Notes under the pieces: generated by a model
Told to the model about the DNA's origin: nothing
The model's database searches: none
The model's input: the letters and a program-made list of their open reading frames with translations, nothing else
NCBI RefSeq assembly: GCF_008642315.1
Contig: NZ_CP029192.1
Coordinates: 8,308,001 to 8,372,000 of the forward strand
Length of the DNA: 64,000 bases
DNA from: Streptomyces venezuelae
Lineage (GTDB): Bacteria > Actinomycetota > Actinomycetes > Streptomycetales > Streptomycetaceae
Reading direction: 5' to 3'
Shown: positions 1 through 8,902 of the stretch, one piece after another
Position numbering within the stretch: position 1 is the stretch's first letter
Layout: every line of letters begins with the position of its first letter
Made by a program: the position numbers and the translations under genes

Positions 1-2093
1 GAGGTGTGCGCTCACGGAGAGGTCCAGCGGGAGCCCCTGGTCGCCCTCGGTCAGCACGGCGGCGTCCGGCACGCGGCGGCGCGTGCGCCACTCGTCGACC
101 GCCTTGTGCCATTCCTCCCATGAGGCGCGGCGGCCGGGCAGCTCCGACCCCTCCAGCCGCCACCTGGCTGGAGAGAGGATCGTGCGGCCGTACCGCACTC
201 GCGGCAGGTACGGGAGGGATGTGGCAGACGCCCACGGGAACGGGGTCAGGACGGCGGCCTGGGAGCGGCTGATCTCGGTGAGGAAGCGTGCGAGCGGCGG
301 CGTGTGGGCCCGCAGGTCGAGAGCGTGCAACGTCATCGGGTCCAGCAGGCACCCGCGGGAGAGGGAGACGAGGTAGAGCCTGCGGCGGTCGCAGCCCACC
401 GCGAGGTCATCGAGCGTGATGGTGCGCTCGTCGGCCGGACGGTGCTCGGCCAGGCTGATCACGCCCGGCAGGAGTTCGGGCACGCGGGTGACGTTGGCGT
501 CACCGCGATCAAGCGGAGCGAAGGACACCTGCGTGGGCAGCGCGCCGGGCGCATTGACCGGCACCTGTTCCAGCACTGCGGCCGCACGGGCCTGCTCGGC
601 GGGGTGAGCAGTCCCAGGCACCGTCCGCTGGTCGTGCCGATTCCCCGCGAGGGAGCGATGCTGTGGAGGGCGAAGTCACCGTTGGCGAGAGCGGTCTGCG
701 AAGTCGCTTGAATCTGGAAGCGCAGCTCCAGGTGGGCCGGTACCTGCATCGCGTCTGGGTCGCCGAGCGTCAGGGCGTGGAGCAGTTCCTCATCCAGAAG
801 GATTTCGTCGCGGCCGTCGAGCACGGCGGCCTGGGCGAGCGAGAACAGCCGCTGTTCACGGGCGGTCACGGCCTCCCGCTGCTCGGGTTCCTGGTCCCGG
901 TAGCCGGCGGGGAACCCGAGTCCCACATCCGGGTCGACGACGTCCCGAACAGGGATGAGGGAGTTGATGCCGTACCGCTCGAAGAACCGGTTGTGGAAGT
1001 CCTTCCACGCAGGCGTGCCGAAGGGGTACGCAGTGAGCCGCGCCAGCACGGTGGCGGCCCCCTCCGCCTCACGGGCAACCAGTGGAGGCAGAGTGAGGGA
1101 GCAGTCCAGGCGCAGGTCCACCGTGATCGGCTGGGCCTTGACGGTGCTCAACGTCAACATCTTCAGCCGCAAGGCGCAGCGCAGACGCCGCCCATCTGCC
1201 GGGGCGAGCACCTGGTTGTGCTGGGCGATGGCATTGCGGACGAGCTGTAAGTCCGCCACGAGGTCCGCGCACTGTGCCGCGTCGACGGCGTCGAGCTGCT
1301 GGACCAGGTGGCCGAGCGTGTCGAGGACGGCGGACGGTGCGTGCAGGCTGCTGATGAGCACGCCGCGCTGGACCAGGCTGGCGACGAGACCTTCCACCCG
1401 GGGCGCGGGCACGTCGGGGAACTCGGCCTTCACCCTGTCCACGACCGTCTTGAAGGGGACGGGCGAGGCGGCGGCCTCCACGGCAATCCGGGCGGCGGCG
1501 GTATAGCGCAGGGACACTTCCGCCGCGGGGCCCTTCTCGGTAGGCCGTGAACGAGGAGGGTAGGGCACGACCAGCCGCTCGCCGCGTACGTAGGCGGTGT
1601 TGTTGGCCATCACGGGCAGCTGCCGCAACACGTCGGGGCAGGCTTCCAGACGGCTGATCAGGTCAGCGATCCAGGCACTGTCGGCGCGTACGACGGCGCG
1701 ATGCCATTCACCCCACGCCCACTCAGTCCGTTGTCCGAAGGAGACGGGCGCGATTCCAGCGAACAGGCCGTGCGGTGTCGCTCGCCCTGTCATCCGCAGC
1801 ACGTATCGCATGACGGACACCATGGCGCGGCGAAGCTGACGGGTCTCCGGCCGGGGCGCCGAGCACAGCGTATGGACCTGCTGTGCCAGCAAAGGGCTGG
1901 CCTGATCGACGGCCTCCACAATCTCGGCTACCGACCAGACTTCCCGCAGCCACGTCTGCCACCGGCTCCGGCTGGCCGGGGAGCCGTCGGCCAGGTCCGG
2001 CCACGCCGGCAGCGGCAGCGTCGCGTATCGGGTGGCGCGCACGAGCGCCGTGTCTGCGCACCGGTACAGCGATCCGGTGTTCCTGGAATCCAT
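1..2093 (-). pseudogene. LanB-type lanthipeptide dehydratase, partial and apparently frameshifted
   Basis: LanB enzymes dehydrate Ser/Thr of a class I lanthipeptide precursor using glutamyl-tRNA. The N-terminal part shows family features: an R-x-TPHGLFAG motif near residue 100 and an N-N-T-A-Y-V-R-G stretch near 160. The start at 2093 (MDSRNTGSLY) follows a GGGAGGG ribosome site. After GTTSGRCLGLLT, coding continues only in another frame: the next bases encode P-A-E-Q-A-R-A-A-A-V-L and stay open to the window edge with dehydratase-like sequence (SFAPLDRGDANVTRVPELLPG). The break lies in a run of four G at 601-604, so one base is missing or two are extra. The gene runs off the left edge. Either a real mutation or a sequencing error is possible. 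Confidence 0.85.
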
Positions 2094-2176
2094 GCACCCT
2101 CCCTGCTCTGTGAGGGCCGGGGTGCCAGCCCGCGCGGCGACAGGCCCCGCGGGCTGACGACCGGCCGTGCGTGTGG

Positions 2177-2356
2177 TCAGGCCACGTTGGTGGCGCAGGA
2201 CCCCTGGCAGCTCGGCTTGCACCCGTCATCCGTCAGATTGATCAGTGAAGCGGACCCGTCACCGGACTCCAGGACGCTGATGTCCAGCTCGAACGCGTCG
2301 CCGCCTGCCGTCGTACTTGGAGGCTGCGCCTGGTCTTTGACCGTGTTGCTGCTCAT
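2177..2356 (-). CDS. FxLD-family lanthipeptide precursor 1 (59 aa)
   Basis: This is a short peptide gene 83 bp upstream of the dehydratase. The leader contains FELDISVLESGDG, matching the F-x-L-D leader motif of FxLD class I lanthipeptides. The core is Ser/Thr- and Cys-rich and ends CKPSCQGSCATNVA, with three Cys (residues 46, 50, 54). A GGGAGAGAT-like ribosome site precedes the ATG. The tail CATNVA is identical to that of precursor 2, so the two are recent paralogues with diverged ring regions. Confidence 0.88.
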   Translation of the reverse strand: MSSNTVKDQAQPPSTTAGGDAFELDISVLESGDGSASLINLTDDGCKPSCQGSCATNVA

Positions 2357-2394
2357 GCTGATCTCTCCCTACTCGTCGTGCGCGGGTTGGAAGT

Positions 2395-2526
2395 TCAGGC
2401 CACGTTGGTGGCACACGGGCTGGAGCAGGTACTGCCGCAGCCGTCGTCGGTGAGGTTGATCAGCGTCGCCTGCCCGTCGCCGGACTCCAGGACGCTGATG
2501 TCGAGGTCGAACTCGTCGGGTTCCAT
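2395..2526 (-). CDS. FxLD-family lanthipeptide precursor 2 (43 aa)
   Basis: This second precursor has a shortened leader that starts MEPDEFDLDISVLESGDG. The core (TLINLTDDGCGSTCSSPCATNVA split over residues 21-43) has three Cys at 30, 34 and 38. The spacing of Cys and of the NLTDDGC segment matches precursor 1. A GAGGAG ribosome site lies 7-8 bases before the ATG. The leader lacks the 15-20 residue extension present in the other two precursors. Confidence 0.88.
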   Translation of the reverse strand: MEPDEFDLDISVLESGDGQATLINLTDDGCGSTCSSPCATNVA

Positions 2527-2629
2527 CCGTTGTCTCCTCGTGGGTGTACGGATCGGTTCGTGCAGGTGCAGTGATCGATGGCGTGCGGCGCGAGCTCAGG
2601 AAGATCTGTGCCGTACGCCTCCTGTGGGG

Positions 2630-2809
2630 TCAGGCGCCGCTGGAAATGCAGGCGTTGCCTCCGCACGAAGCGGCGCAGCCGCCATCGGAAGCGGCGGACA
2701 AGCTGACGGCCCCACCGGACTCGATGACGCTGATGTCGAGATCGAACGGGTCCTGCAAGCGTGCGGCCGGCGCGGTCTGCGGTCCGGCTTCCTTTAGGCT
2801 CTTGGGCAC
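2630..2809 (-). CDS. FxLD-family lanthipeptide precursor 3 (59 aa, GTG start)
   Basis: This is the first gene of the precursor array. The GTG start at 2809 follows GAGGAGG with 7-base spacing. The leader carries PFDLDISVIESG; the core is distinct from the others (SLSAASDGGCAASCGGNACI) with Cys at residues 45, 49 and 53 and several Ser. The conserved leader with a different core suggests one dehydratase and cyclase set processes at least two different products. Confidence 0.86.
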   Translation of the reverse strand: MPKSLKEAGPQTAPAARLQDPFDLDISVIESGGAVSLSAASDGGCAASCGGNACISSGA

Positions 2810-3126
2810 AACAAGTCCTCCTCACATCACGGGCGTTACGTAGCGGCGACGTGGAATCCGAGTTCTTCAGGAGATGCGGACCGGGGGGGGGCGATACTGG
2901 CCCCCGGCCTTCGTAACCACCTCGCCCTCCTCTCTAGGCCAGACGGACAGGTGCGAGGAAAGAGCAGTTGAGAAGTGCTCTCCTCACGCGGTTCGTCCGA
3001 TGCCGACCCTTGCTTCAGGTCCGCCCTCGGGTGTTGCACCCGCCTGCCACCGACGACAGGCGGGCGGTTGAGGGGCGGCCGCTTGCCTCCCCCCGCAGGA
3101 GGCAGCCGTCGCACCGAGCGCAGCCG
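2810..3126. other. Intergenic region with terminator hairpins and a G9 run
   Basis: No convincing gene is seen. The part near 3039-3103 holds two hairpins that follow the nuclease gene ending at 3127. The remainder should contain the promoter for the precursor array on the minus strand; no clear -10/-35 pair was recognised. A run of nine G at 2883-2891 is unusual and could affect sequencing accuracy. Confidence 0.5.
3039..3103 (-). terminator. Tandem hairpins after the nuclease operon
   Basis: Two inverted repeats are visible. CCCGCCTG at 3039-3046 pairs with CAGGCGGG at 3057-3064, and GCCTCC at 3085-3090 pairs with GGAGGC at 3098-3103. Both lie just beyond the stop codon at 3127 on the minus strand, as expected for transcription termination of the operon that begins near 6115. 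Confidence 0.55.
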
Positions 3127-4047
3127 TTAGGCGGCGTCGGTCAGGTCCTCCGACAAGACCTGGCACAGTCGAGCGAGGCTGAAGGTGGCGACGACCGGGG
3201 GGTGATCACTGGCTTCGATCACCTCGTCGTTGACGACGACCTCTACCTTGGTCAGCGTGCTGGCGATCTGCGGGGTGGCATAGATCCGGTCGATCCGCTG
3301 GGGCCCGCCCTGGTCCTTACGCCACAGTGACGCGGTAGGCATGACGGCTTCGGGCTGGCCCAGGGCCGTCGCGGCGTAGTGCGCCAAGTCGACGAAGAAC
3401 GGGGGCTGACCGTGGTGCTCGCCCGCAAGAATTTCGTCCGGGACCGTGTCGGAGACCCGAGCGCCGTCCCGCTCGACGGTGCGGTGTCCGAAGTGGCTCC
3501 GGTCAGTGACCGCACTCCAGTCCGGCAGCGACGTGGTCTCGTCGGTGGTGTGCGGGTATGAGTTCGTGTCGCCCCCGATGATCGCCGCCATGCCGGGCTT
3601 GGCGAGGGTCGCCAGCCGCTTCGCTTCACTCGCGCGCCGGGCCGGGTCGAAGGAACACAAGTGGATGGAAGCAACGCTGAGCTTCTTCCGCGCATCCTTG
3701 ATCCGGAAAACCGGGTTGCAGACGGGATGCCACATGGCCGTCGCGTGCTCGAAGTACTCGGTGGGCTGGCACATCCGGTCGGCATAGACGCCGGTCGGGT
3801 TGGCCGACTCCGGCGTCGCGCCAGCGAGGAGCGGGCGGTGACCGCCAAGCCGTAAGGCTTCCTCCCACATCGCACGAGCCCCATGCATGTGCGCCCGAGT
3901 CAGCTCCTGGCGCAGGAGCAGGTGTGGCTGAATCGCCGCCATGATGTCCATGGCGAGGTGCCATCGATGGTCGGTGCCGTCGCGGTCGACACCGTTGTGC
4001 TCGACGTTGAAGATCGCCACGCGGAACTTGTCGTCGCGTTCGCTCAT
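3127..4047 (-). CDS. Endonuclease/exonuclease/phosphatase-family protein
   Basis: This is a 306-residue EEP-fold protein. Family landmarks are the N-terminal strand FRVAIFNVEHNGVD (metal-binding N), an LLLRQELT segment in the position of the catalytic Glu, GGDTNSYPH (the G-D-x-N loop), RIDRIYA, and a C-terminal SDHPPVVA motif (catalytic D-H). The start MSERDDK at 4047 has AAGGA 8 bases upstream; upstream in-frame codons are GC-rich filler. It has no signal peptide, so it acts in the cytoplasm. The substrate (DNA, RNA or phosphoester) cannot be told. It is the last gene of a run starting at 6115. Confidence 0.8.
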   Translation of the reverse strand: MSERDDKFRVAIFNVEHNGVDRDGTDHRWHLAMDIMAAIQPHLLLRQELTRAHMHGARAMWEEALRLGGHRPLLAGATPESANPTGVYADRMCQPTEYFEHATAMWHPVCNPVFRIKDARKKLSVASIHLCSFDPARRASEAKRLATLAKPGMAAIIGGDTNSYPHTTDETTSLPDWSAVTDRSHFGHRTVERDGARVSDTVPDEILAGEHHGQPPFFVDLAHYAATALGQPEAVMPTASLWRKDQGGPQRIDRIYATPQIASTLTKVEVVVNDEVIEASDHPPVVATFSLARLCQVLSEDLTDAA

Positions 4048-4166
4048 GAGGTGATCCTTGAAGGACGGTCCGCGTCGGCAACCGCGGATGGGTAGTGGCC
4101 GGGCAAGTACGTACGTATCGACGGGAGCGTTCAGGCCGATGCCGGCGCGACGGCCCGCCAGGAGGG

Positions 4167-4502
4167 TCACGGCGGTCCCGTGTCCCGCGTGACCAGGTCG
4201 AGCAGCTCCTGGGCGGCACGGGCGAGTGCCAGGGAGTACTGCCACAGCTCGTAGTGGTTCGCCTGCTCACCGGGGCGCGCTCGGGGCAGGACGAGGCCCT
4301 GGGCCCGCTCATACGCGGGGTGGTCACGCGGGACCGCGGGCAGCAGTGCTTTCACGTCGGCGGTGAGAGCGGCGACGTGCACGACCAGCGTGGCTCGCGC
4401 AGGCATCGCCACCCCCGGCCGCATCGTTTCGAAGATGGTGCGTTCGACAGAGGCGATATTCACGCGGACGTTCGTCGGCGGTGCGTCGTAGCTGATCGTC
4501 AT
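4167..4502 (-). CDS. Hypothetical protein, 111 aa
   Basis: The start overlaps the stop of the upstream gene by four bases (ATGA), with GGGAG seven bases before the ATG inside that gene, so translation is coupled. It is mostly helical with no Cys or membrane segment. The pattern (a MRPGVAMPARATLVVHVAALTADVK segment broken by Pro and Gly, then a helical C-terminus) resembles small DUF6415-like proteins found near Streptomyces natural-product loci, but this is a weak impression. Confidence 0.65.
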   Translation of the reverse strand: MTISYDAPPTNVRVNIASVERTIFETMRPGVAMPARATLVVHVAALTADVKALLPAVPRDHPAYERAQGLVLPRARPGEQANHYELWQYSLALARAAQELLDLVTRDTGPP

Positions 4503-4984
4503 GACATCGCTCCCTGCTCGTTGAGCAACGGGAGAAAGGCGAGGAACACGCGGTGTTTGTGCAGGTAGGTGAGGACCCGTTCATATGCGGCGTCATCGAA
4601 GGTGAGAGCCGCGCGGTTGGCTGCGAGAATGCCGCTGGCGAACCCCAGGGAGGCATAGCGGCACGCAGCCCCGAAGGCGCGGCGCTCCTCAAGGGGCACC
4701 TCCGGGTCGAAGTCGCAGAAGGAACTGCCCGTGACAGGCCAGCCCTGCTGCTCCTCGGCGAAACGGCCGAGCTGCGCCAGCCCCGCGCGTCGCTCATCTC
4801 CGGTCGACGCCAGAACATACGGGGCCACGGTGATCGTCCGGCCGCTCCGCTTATGCTCTTCGAGGAGTTCCGCCATGCAGTCGTTGCGCAGGCCGGCGAG
4901 CTGGGCCGCGCGGTTTCCGGGCAAGCTGGGCGGCTCGTCGTCGTGGAGGTACGAGGACACGGAGAGGTCGCAGAGTCTCGTCAT
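4499..4984 (-). CDS. Hypothetical protein, 161 aa
   Basis: The start is supported by GAGG eight bases upstream. The protein is soluble, with helical stretches and a DFDPEVPLEERR segment in the middle. No catalytic motif was recognised. It lies 10 bp after the 188-residue gene and overlaps the next one, so it belongs to the operon beginning at 6115. Confidence 0.65.
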   Translation of the reverse strand: MTRLCDLSVSSYLHDDEPPSLPGNRAAQLAGLRNDCMAELLEEHKRSGRTITVAPYVLASTGDERRAGLAQLGRFAEEQQGWPVTGSSFCDFDPEVPLEERRAFGAACRYASLGFASGILAANRAALTFDDAAYERVLTYLHKHRVFLAFLPLLNEQGAMS

Positions 4985-4994
4985 GTCGGCCGCC

Positions 4995-5561
4995 TCACAT
5001 GGCTCGCAGCTCGGCCGCGAGCAGCACTTCGTGCGGTGCGGGGGCGGGCTGGAAGGTGTCGAGGAAACCCCGCAGGGGCAGTGGGGGGACGAGCCGGTCG
5101 CTTTTGAACGGCCGTAACCAGTAGGCGCCGGGAGGGTCCGCCTGGGCGAGGGGTGGCAGAACGATCTGGTGTGGACGGCCCAGGCAGATGGCGTACTGGT
5201 GCGGTTCCCACCGCTCGCTCGTACCAGGTGGCACGAGCCAGTACAGCCACGACCGCACCGGGTCCTCTATGACTGGCCCGCAACCGTCGAGCTGCACATC
5301 GTCCAGGAGGTGAACGATGGCCCGCGCGGCGTCCCCACTCGCCGTAGCCACGACATCGAACAGCGCGCCGCCCAGCGGCAGACAGGCTGGGCGGCCGCGC
5401 GTGAGAGCCATGAGGTTCTGCACGCGGGTGGCCAGATCGCCCATATCGGCGGCCACCTCCTCGCGGCGGATAGTCAGCTGCTGAGGAGTGAACGCGACCG
5501 GGCCAGCTGGCCGGATCGTCCGATCCGGAGCGGCAACCCTTTGTGGCAGTGGGGCGGTCAT
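4995..5561 (-). CDS. Hypothetical protein, 188 aa
   Basis: The start overlaps the stop of the ATPase-like gene by four bases and has GGAGG seven bases upstream. Residues 25-55 look helical (QQLTIRREEVAADMGDLATR), followed by a mixed region with Trp-rich PVRSWLYWLVPPG. No known motif was found. Coupling to a GHKL-like ATPase suggests a regulatory partner, which is inference. Confidence 0.65.
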   Translation of the reverse strand: MTAPLPQRVAAPDRTIRPAGPVAFTPQQLTIRREEVAADMGDLATRVQNLMALTRGRPACLPLGGALFDVVATASGDAARAIVHLLDDVQLDGCGPVIEDPVRSWLYWLVPPGTSERWEPHQYAICLGRPHQIVLPPLAQADPPGAYWLRPFKSDRLVPPLPLRGFLDTFQPAPAPHEVLLAAELRAM

Positions 5562-6115
5562 GCCATGGCCTCCGGGGTGAGCACGGCCTGCACCGTCTTC
5601 CCGGAGCCGTCCTCATTCGCCGCGTACGTGAGCGCCGCGCCGAAACTTCGTGCCTGCCACAAGCCAGGTCGGCGCCGTTCGGGACCCGTCGGCTCCCACC
5701 CCAGCACTTCCGTGAACGCAGGGAACTGCGGCACCAGATCCGACACCTCGATGAGCACCTCACGCGTACGGATCTCCGCGAGACGTACCGGGACCCGGAC
5801 GATGCCGCCGTGCCGGACAGCGTTGTCGACGAGCACGGCCACCACCCTGCTGGCCAGCTCGACGTCGCCCGGCCAGTGGGCCACGGTGAGCCGCGACCGA
5901 CTTTGGATACGGGCGCTGCTGGCGGCTATGCCGGCGAGCTGATGCGTCGTCCACCCGGAGCTGTCCTCCAGCCCGAACGTCGTCGACCACTCCCACGTTG
6001 CAGCATCGACGATAGGGCGCAGCAGGACGGCGTGCAGACCAGTGTTCGCGCCAGTCGGCTGCGGCTCCTTCTCAGCGCCAACGCTCCTGACGGCTTTGCT
6101 TGGGGAGGAGTGCAT
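5558..6115 (-). CDS. HATPase-like (GHKL) ATP-binding regulatory protein
   Basis: The central VVAVLVDNAVRHGG stretch is the N-box of GHKL ATPases (Asn and the following His), as in RsbW-type anti-sigma kinases and their many Streptomyces relatives. A later WQARSFGAAL segment sits where the G2 region would be. No sensor or membrane domain is present. GGAG six bases before the ATG supports the start. It is first in the operon that runs to 3127 and is divergent from the TPR regulator at 6382, so the two probably share a control region. Confidence 0.75.
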   Translation of the reverse strand: MHSSPSKAVRSVGAEKEPQPTGANTGLHAVLLRPIVDAATWEWSTTFGLEDSSGWTTHQLAGIAASSARIQSRSRLTVAHWPGDVELASRVVAVLVDNAVRHGGIVRVPVRLAEIRTREVLIEVSDLVPQFPAFTEVLGWEPTGPERRRPGLWQARSFGAALTYAANEDGSGKTVQAVLTPEAMA

Positions 6116-6230
6116 GGGGGGCTCCAGCTGCTCATCATCCGTCCTCCGCCGAGCGGCGAGGGGAGATCAAGGTTCGCGGCACACTGCTGGACTCACCATG
6201 TCGTGGCGAGTACCACCTCGCGCTCATACG

Positions 6231-6309
6231 GGTGATGCAGGTATCACCGACATGTCATCGGGGCACCACATCCGCCCAAGATCCCTATTCACAGGCAGCG
6301 TTGGGTGAT
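6231..6309. promoter_or_regulatory. Divergent promoter region with GGTGAT repeats
   Basis: Between the divergent genes at 6115 and 6382, GGTGAT at 6231-6236 pairs with ATCACC at 6243-6248 as an inverted repeat, and GGTGAT recurs at 6304-6309. Such spacing fits an operator for the adjacent regulator. No strong -10/-35 pair was picked out. Confidence 0.4.
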
Positions 6310-6381
6310 AGTGGAGCGCGGAGTCGCCAAGGTTGCTATGCGCGGCCCGTGTACGAATCCGCGGGAAAGGAATCGTCGGCC

Positions 6382-7716
6382 ATGGATGCGCGGACACTGC
6401 TTCAAGTGCTGATTCGTGATCGGGGCTGGACCTTTGACCGGTTCAGGCGGGCCTACGAGAAGGCCGCCCGAGGGGTCGCAGCAGCAGCCGGCGAGCCCCC
6501 TTCTACCGTGACGGTAGAGGAGCAAACGTTCCGTCGATGGACCTCAGGCCGTGTCAAGGGACTCCCGAATCATCCAGCTCCGCAGGTTCTGGAGCACATG
6601 TTCGGGTACTCCGCGCGACAGCTTCTGGACCCGCCGACTGAACACACCTCGGCTTCAGCCGGGCACCAAGTACTTGCGCTCAACGAAAGTGAACTAGCGA
6701 TGACTGCTCGGGACGCAGCCGCACACGCCGGTGACGCCGCCTCCCTCAGCGTGCCGGACATGACACTGGACCAGCTCGACGACGACATCGTGGACCTGGC
6801 CCGCGCCTACAACCGCACCTCCCCGGTTGAGGTCTACCGCCGCGCCAAGGAACTTCTGGACGTCGCCCAGTCCCTGTTGGAGAGAACCCAGGTACCCCGA
6901 CAGCGGACCCGCGGGTACCTCGCCGCAGGCCAGTCCGCGGCCCTTCTCTCAGCGATCTGCTTCGACCTCGGTTCCCTCCCGTCGGCGGTATCGCTGTCCC
7001 GCACTGCGGCGCTCTACGGCCAGGTCATCGAGCACGGCCCCCTTCAGGCGTACGCGCATGGCGCCCTCGCGTTCCTGGCGTACTGGGGCGGCCGCCCCTC
7101 CGAAGCTGTACGGCTCGTGCACACAGCCCAGTCCTTTGGAGGACTCGGCGACACTGCCCGTACCCGTCTATCGGTCATTGAAGGCCGCGCCTACGGGCAC
7201 CTTGGGGACAAAGCCGCGTCAGAGCGTGCTGTACGCAGGGCCCTCGAACAGAACTCGGGGACCCGAGACGAACTGCACGATGACGTCGGCGGCGAGTTCG
7301 GCTTTCCCGACGACCGCGTGGCCATGAGCAACGCCACGACCTACCTGCTCCTGCGCAATTCCGAGGGGGCGGAAACAGCAGCGCACAGTGCCCTGCACCT
7401 CCTGGGCAGCAAGCCCGAAGACCAACGCCCGCTTCTCGTCTCGTCCCAAGCGTCGGTAGACCTCGCCCGCGCCCGGCTTCTGCGTGGCGAACTCGACGGT
7501 GCACAGGAAGCTCTCGAACCCGTCTTCCAAGTGCCCACCGAATGGCGAGGCGCGGGGACGCTGGAACGCCTCGCCGCCGTCCGCTCCAGCCTCTGCCACC
7601 CCACCTTCGCTGACGCCGCGGAAGCGAGCACTCTCGGCGAACGCATCGAGGAGTACAGCGCGGCGGCCACCGCTCATAAGCTCGGCGCCACCACGCCGCT
7701 GGCCATCGAGAGCTGA
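6382..7716 (+). CDS. TPR-containing transcriptional regulator
   Basis: This 444-residue protein has an N-terminal DNA-binding-like region (about 1-75, with VEEQTFRRWTSGRVKGLPN resembling the recognition part of an XRE-like domain) followed by helical repeats consistent with tetratricopeptide repeats (about 140-420). This architecture is common among Streptomyces regulators beside specialised-metabolite genes. MDARTLLQ is the best start because GGAAAGGA precedes it; upstream codons do not look coding. It is divergent from the 6115 operon and a plausible regulator of it or of the lanthipeptide genes. Confidence 0.78.
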   Translation: MDARTLLQVLIRDRGWTFDRFRRAYEKAARGVAAAAGEPPSTVTVEEQTFRRWTSGRVKGLPNHPAPQVLEHMFGYSARQLLDPPTEHTSASAGHQVLALNESELAMTARDAAAHAGDAASLSVPDMTLDQLDDDIVDLARAYNRTSPVEVYRRAKELLDVAQSLLERTQVPRQRTRGYLAAGQSAALLSAICFDLGSLPSAVSLSRTAALYGQVIEHGPLQAYAHGALAFLAYWGGRPSEAVRLVHTAQSFGGLGDTARTRLSVIEGRAYGHLGDKAASERAVRRALEQNSGTRDELHDDVGGEFGFPDDRVAMSNATTYLLLRNSEGAETAAHSALHLLGSKPEDQRPLLVSSQASVDLARARLLRGELDGAQEALEPVFQVPTEWRGAGTLERLAAVRSSLCHPTFADAAEASTLGERIEEYSAAATAHKLGATTPLAIES

Positions 7717-7719
7717 CGC

Positions 7720-8754
7720 TCAGGCTCCCAGTTCCTCCAGGAGCCGAGCTTCCTTCGCCGCTGAGATGCCGTGCTCAGCCCACCGTGGATGCTCCACCGG
7801 GCGGCCGCCACCTTGCATCCACTCCCATGTGCCAGTAATCGTCTCGGCCAGGGGCCGACACCGCAGCCCGGCAGCCTGTGCCTGGGAGGAGTCGACGTTC
7901 CACACGCCCGCGCTCGTACGCCAGAGCGGCAGCTCGGTCCACTGCTGCACACCCCGCTTGATCAGGAGGTCGTCGGGTGCCCAGACAAGATGCCCATCAC
8001 TGCCCGTAGCCTCCAGACACGCAGTGAGGAAGCCGTTCATCGTCTCGCGGCCCACAGGCGCCGTCACGTTGAACGCGCCGCCGCTGCCGGACGTGGCAGC
8101 CTGGTCGAGCGCGAAGGCGGCAACGTCCCTGACGTCCACGGGCTGAATCGACGCCTCCGGCCGCCCCGGTGCGAGGATCGCCCCACCCTTCTCGGCCCTT
8201 CGCAACCACCAGGGGAGCCGCCCCACGTACTCGCCCGGCCCCAAGATCACCCCAGGGCGCAGGATCGAAACGCGGTTTGCTCCGAAGGCTGCCAGCGAGG
8301 CTCGCTCAGCGCCCGCCTTCTGTCGTCCGTAGTACCAGTCAGGACCGTCCCAGTTCGCAGGCAGGCGCCCGTACTCGGCGCCGGCATCAGCGGGCCCGTC
8401 GAGGAGTTCGGACGATTCCGTCAACGGCTCGTTCGGCCACCCCCGATACGCATTGACCGTGGAGATGTATATGTACTTGCCCGTCACCGGCTCCAGCGAC
8501 TTGGCGCCAGCCAGGACGTCCCTCGGGGCGAGTTCGGAGGCGGAGGTGTCGATCACGGCGTCCCACGGCCCGTGCTGGGCGAGTGCCGCAAGGTCTTCTT
8601 TCACCGTGCGGTCGCCGTGGATCTCCCGCGTTCCTTCGGGGGCCTTGCCCGACCTGCCTCTGTTGAATGCCCATACGGGCCACCCCCGGTCAAGTGCGGT
8701 CTGGGCGACAGCTCGTCCCAAGAACCAGGTCCCACCAAGCACGAGAATCCTCAT
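7720..8754 (-). CDS. NAD-dependent epimerase/dehydratase family protein
   Basis: This is an extended SDR. It shows the N-terminal dinucleotide-binding motif LGGTWFLG (residues 6-13), a YISTVNAYRG strand, and a YYGRQKAGAE segment holding the catalytic Tyr-x-x-x-Lys-like pair. ILRPGVILGPGEY and the C-terminal substrate region are intact. Length (344 aa) is normal for the family. AGGA eight bases upstream supports the start. The sugar or other substrate cannot be predicted. It converges with the TPR regulator, with 3 bp between stops. Confidence 0.82.
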   Translation of the reverse strand: MRILVLGGTWFLGRAVAQTALDRGWPVWAFNRGRSGKAPEGTREIHGDRTVKEDLAALAQHGPWDAVIDTSASELAPRDVLAGAKSLEPVTGKYIYISTVNAYRGWPNEPLTESSELLDGPADAGAEYGRLPANWDGPDWYYGRQKAGAERASLAAFGANRVSILRPGVILGPGEYVGRLPWWLRRAEKGGAILAPGRPEASIQPVDVRDVAAFALDQAATSGSGGAFNVTAPVGRETMNGFLTACLEATGSDGHLVWAPDDLLIKRGVQQWTELPLWRTSAGVWNVDSSQAQAAGLRCRPLAETITGTWEWMQGGGRPVEHPRWAEHGISAAKEARLLEELGA

Positions 8755-8902
8755 GATGCTGATCCTGCCCGCTGAGGCCGTACTTGCGCCACGCTGACGT
8801 GGGAGACGGCGCAGCCCGGCAGCCGAAGGGGGCGGTCCGCGCGGCTCGACGTGGAACCGTGGAGGACGCTGCTCAAGGCCGACTTTGCGGAGCCAAGGCC
8901 AT

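Noticed and set aside
2836..3114. Open frame of 92 codons on the minus strand
   Set aside because: Composition is Arg/Pro/Gly-rich without family resemblance, it overlaps the terminator hairpins, and no ribosome site precedes it.
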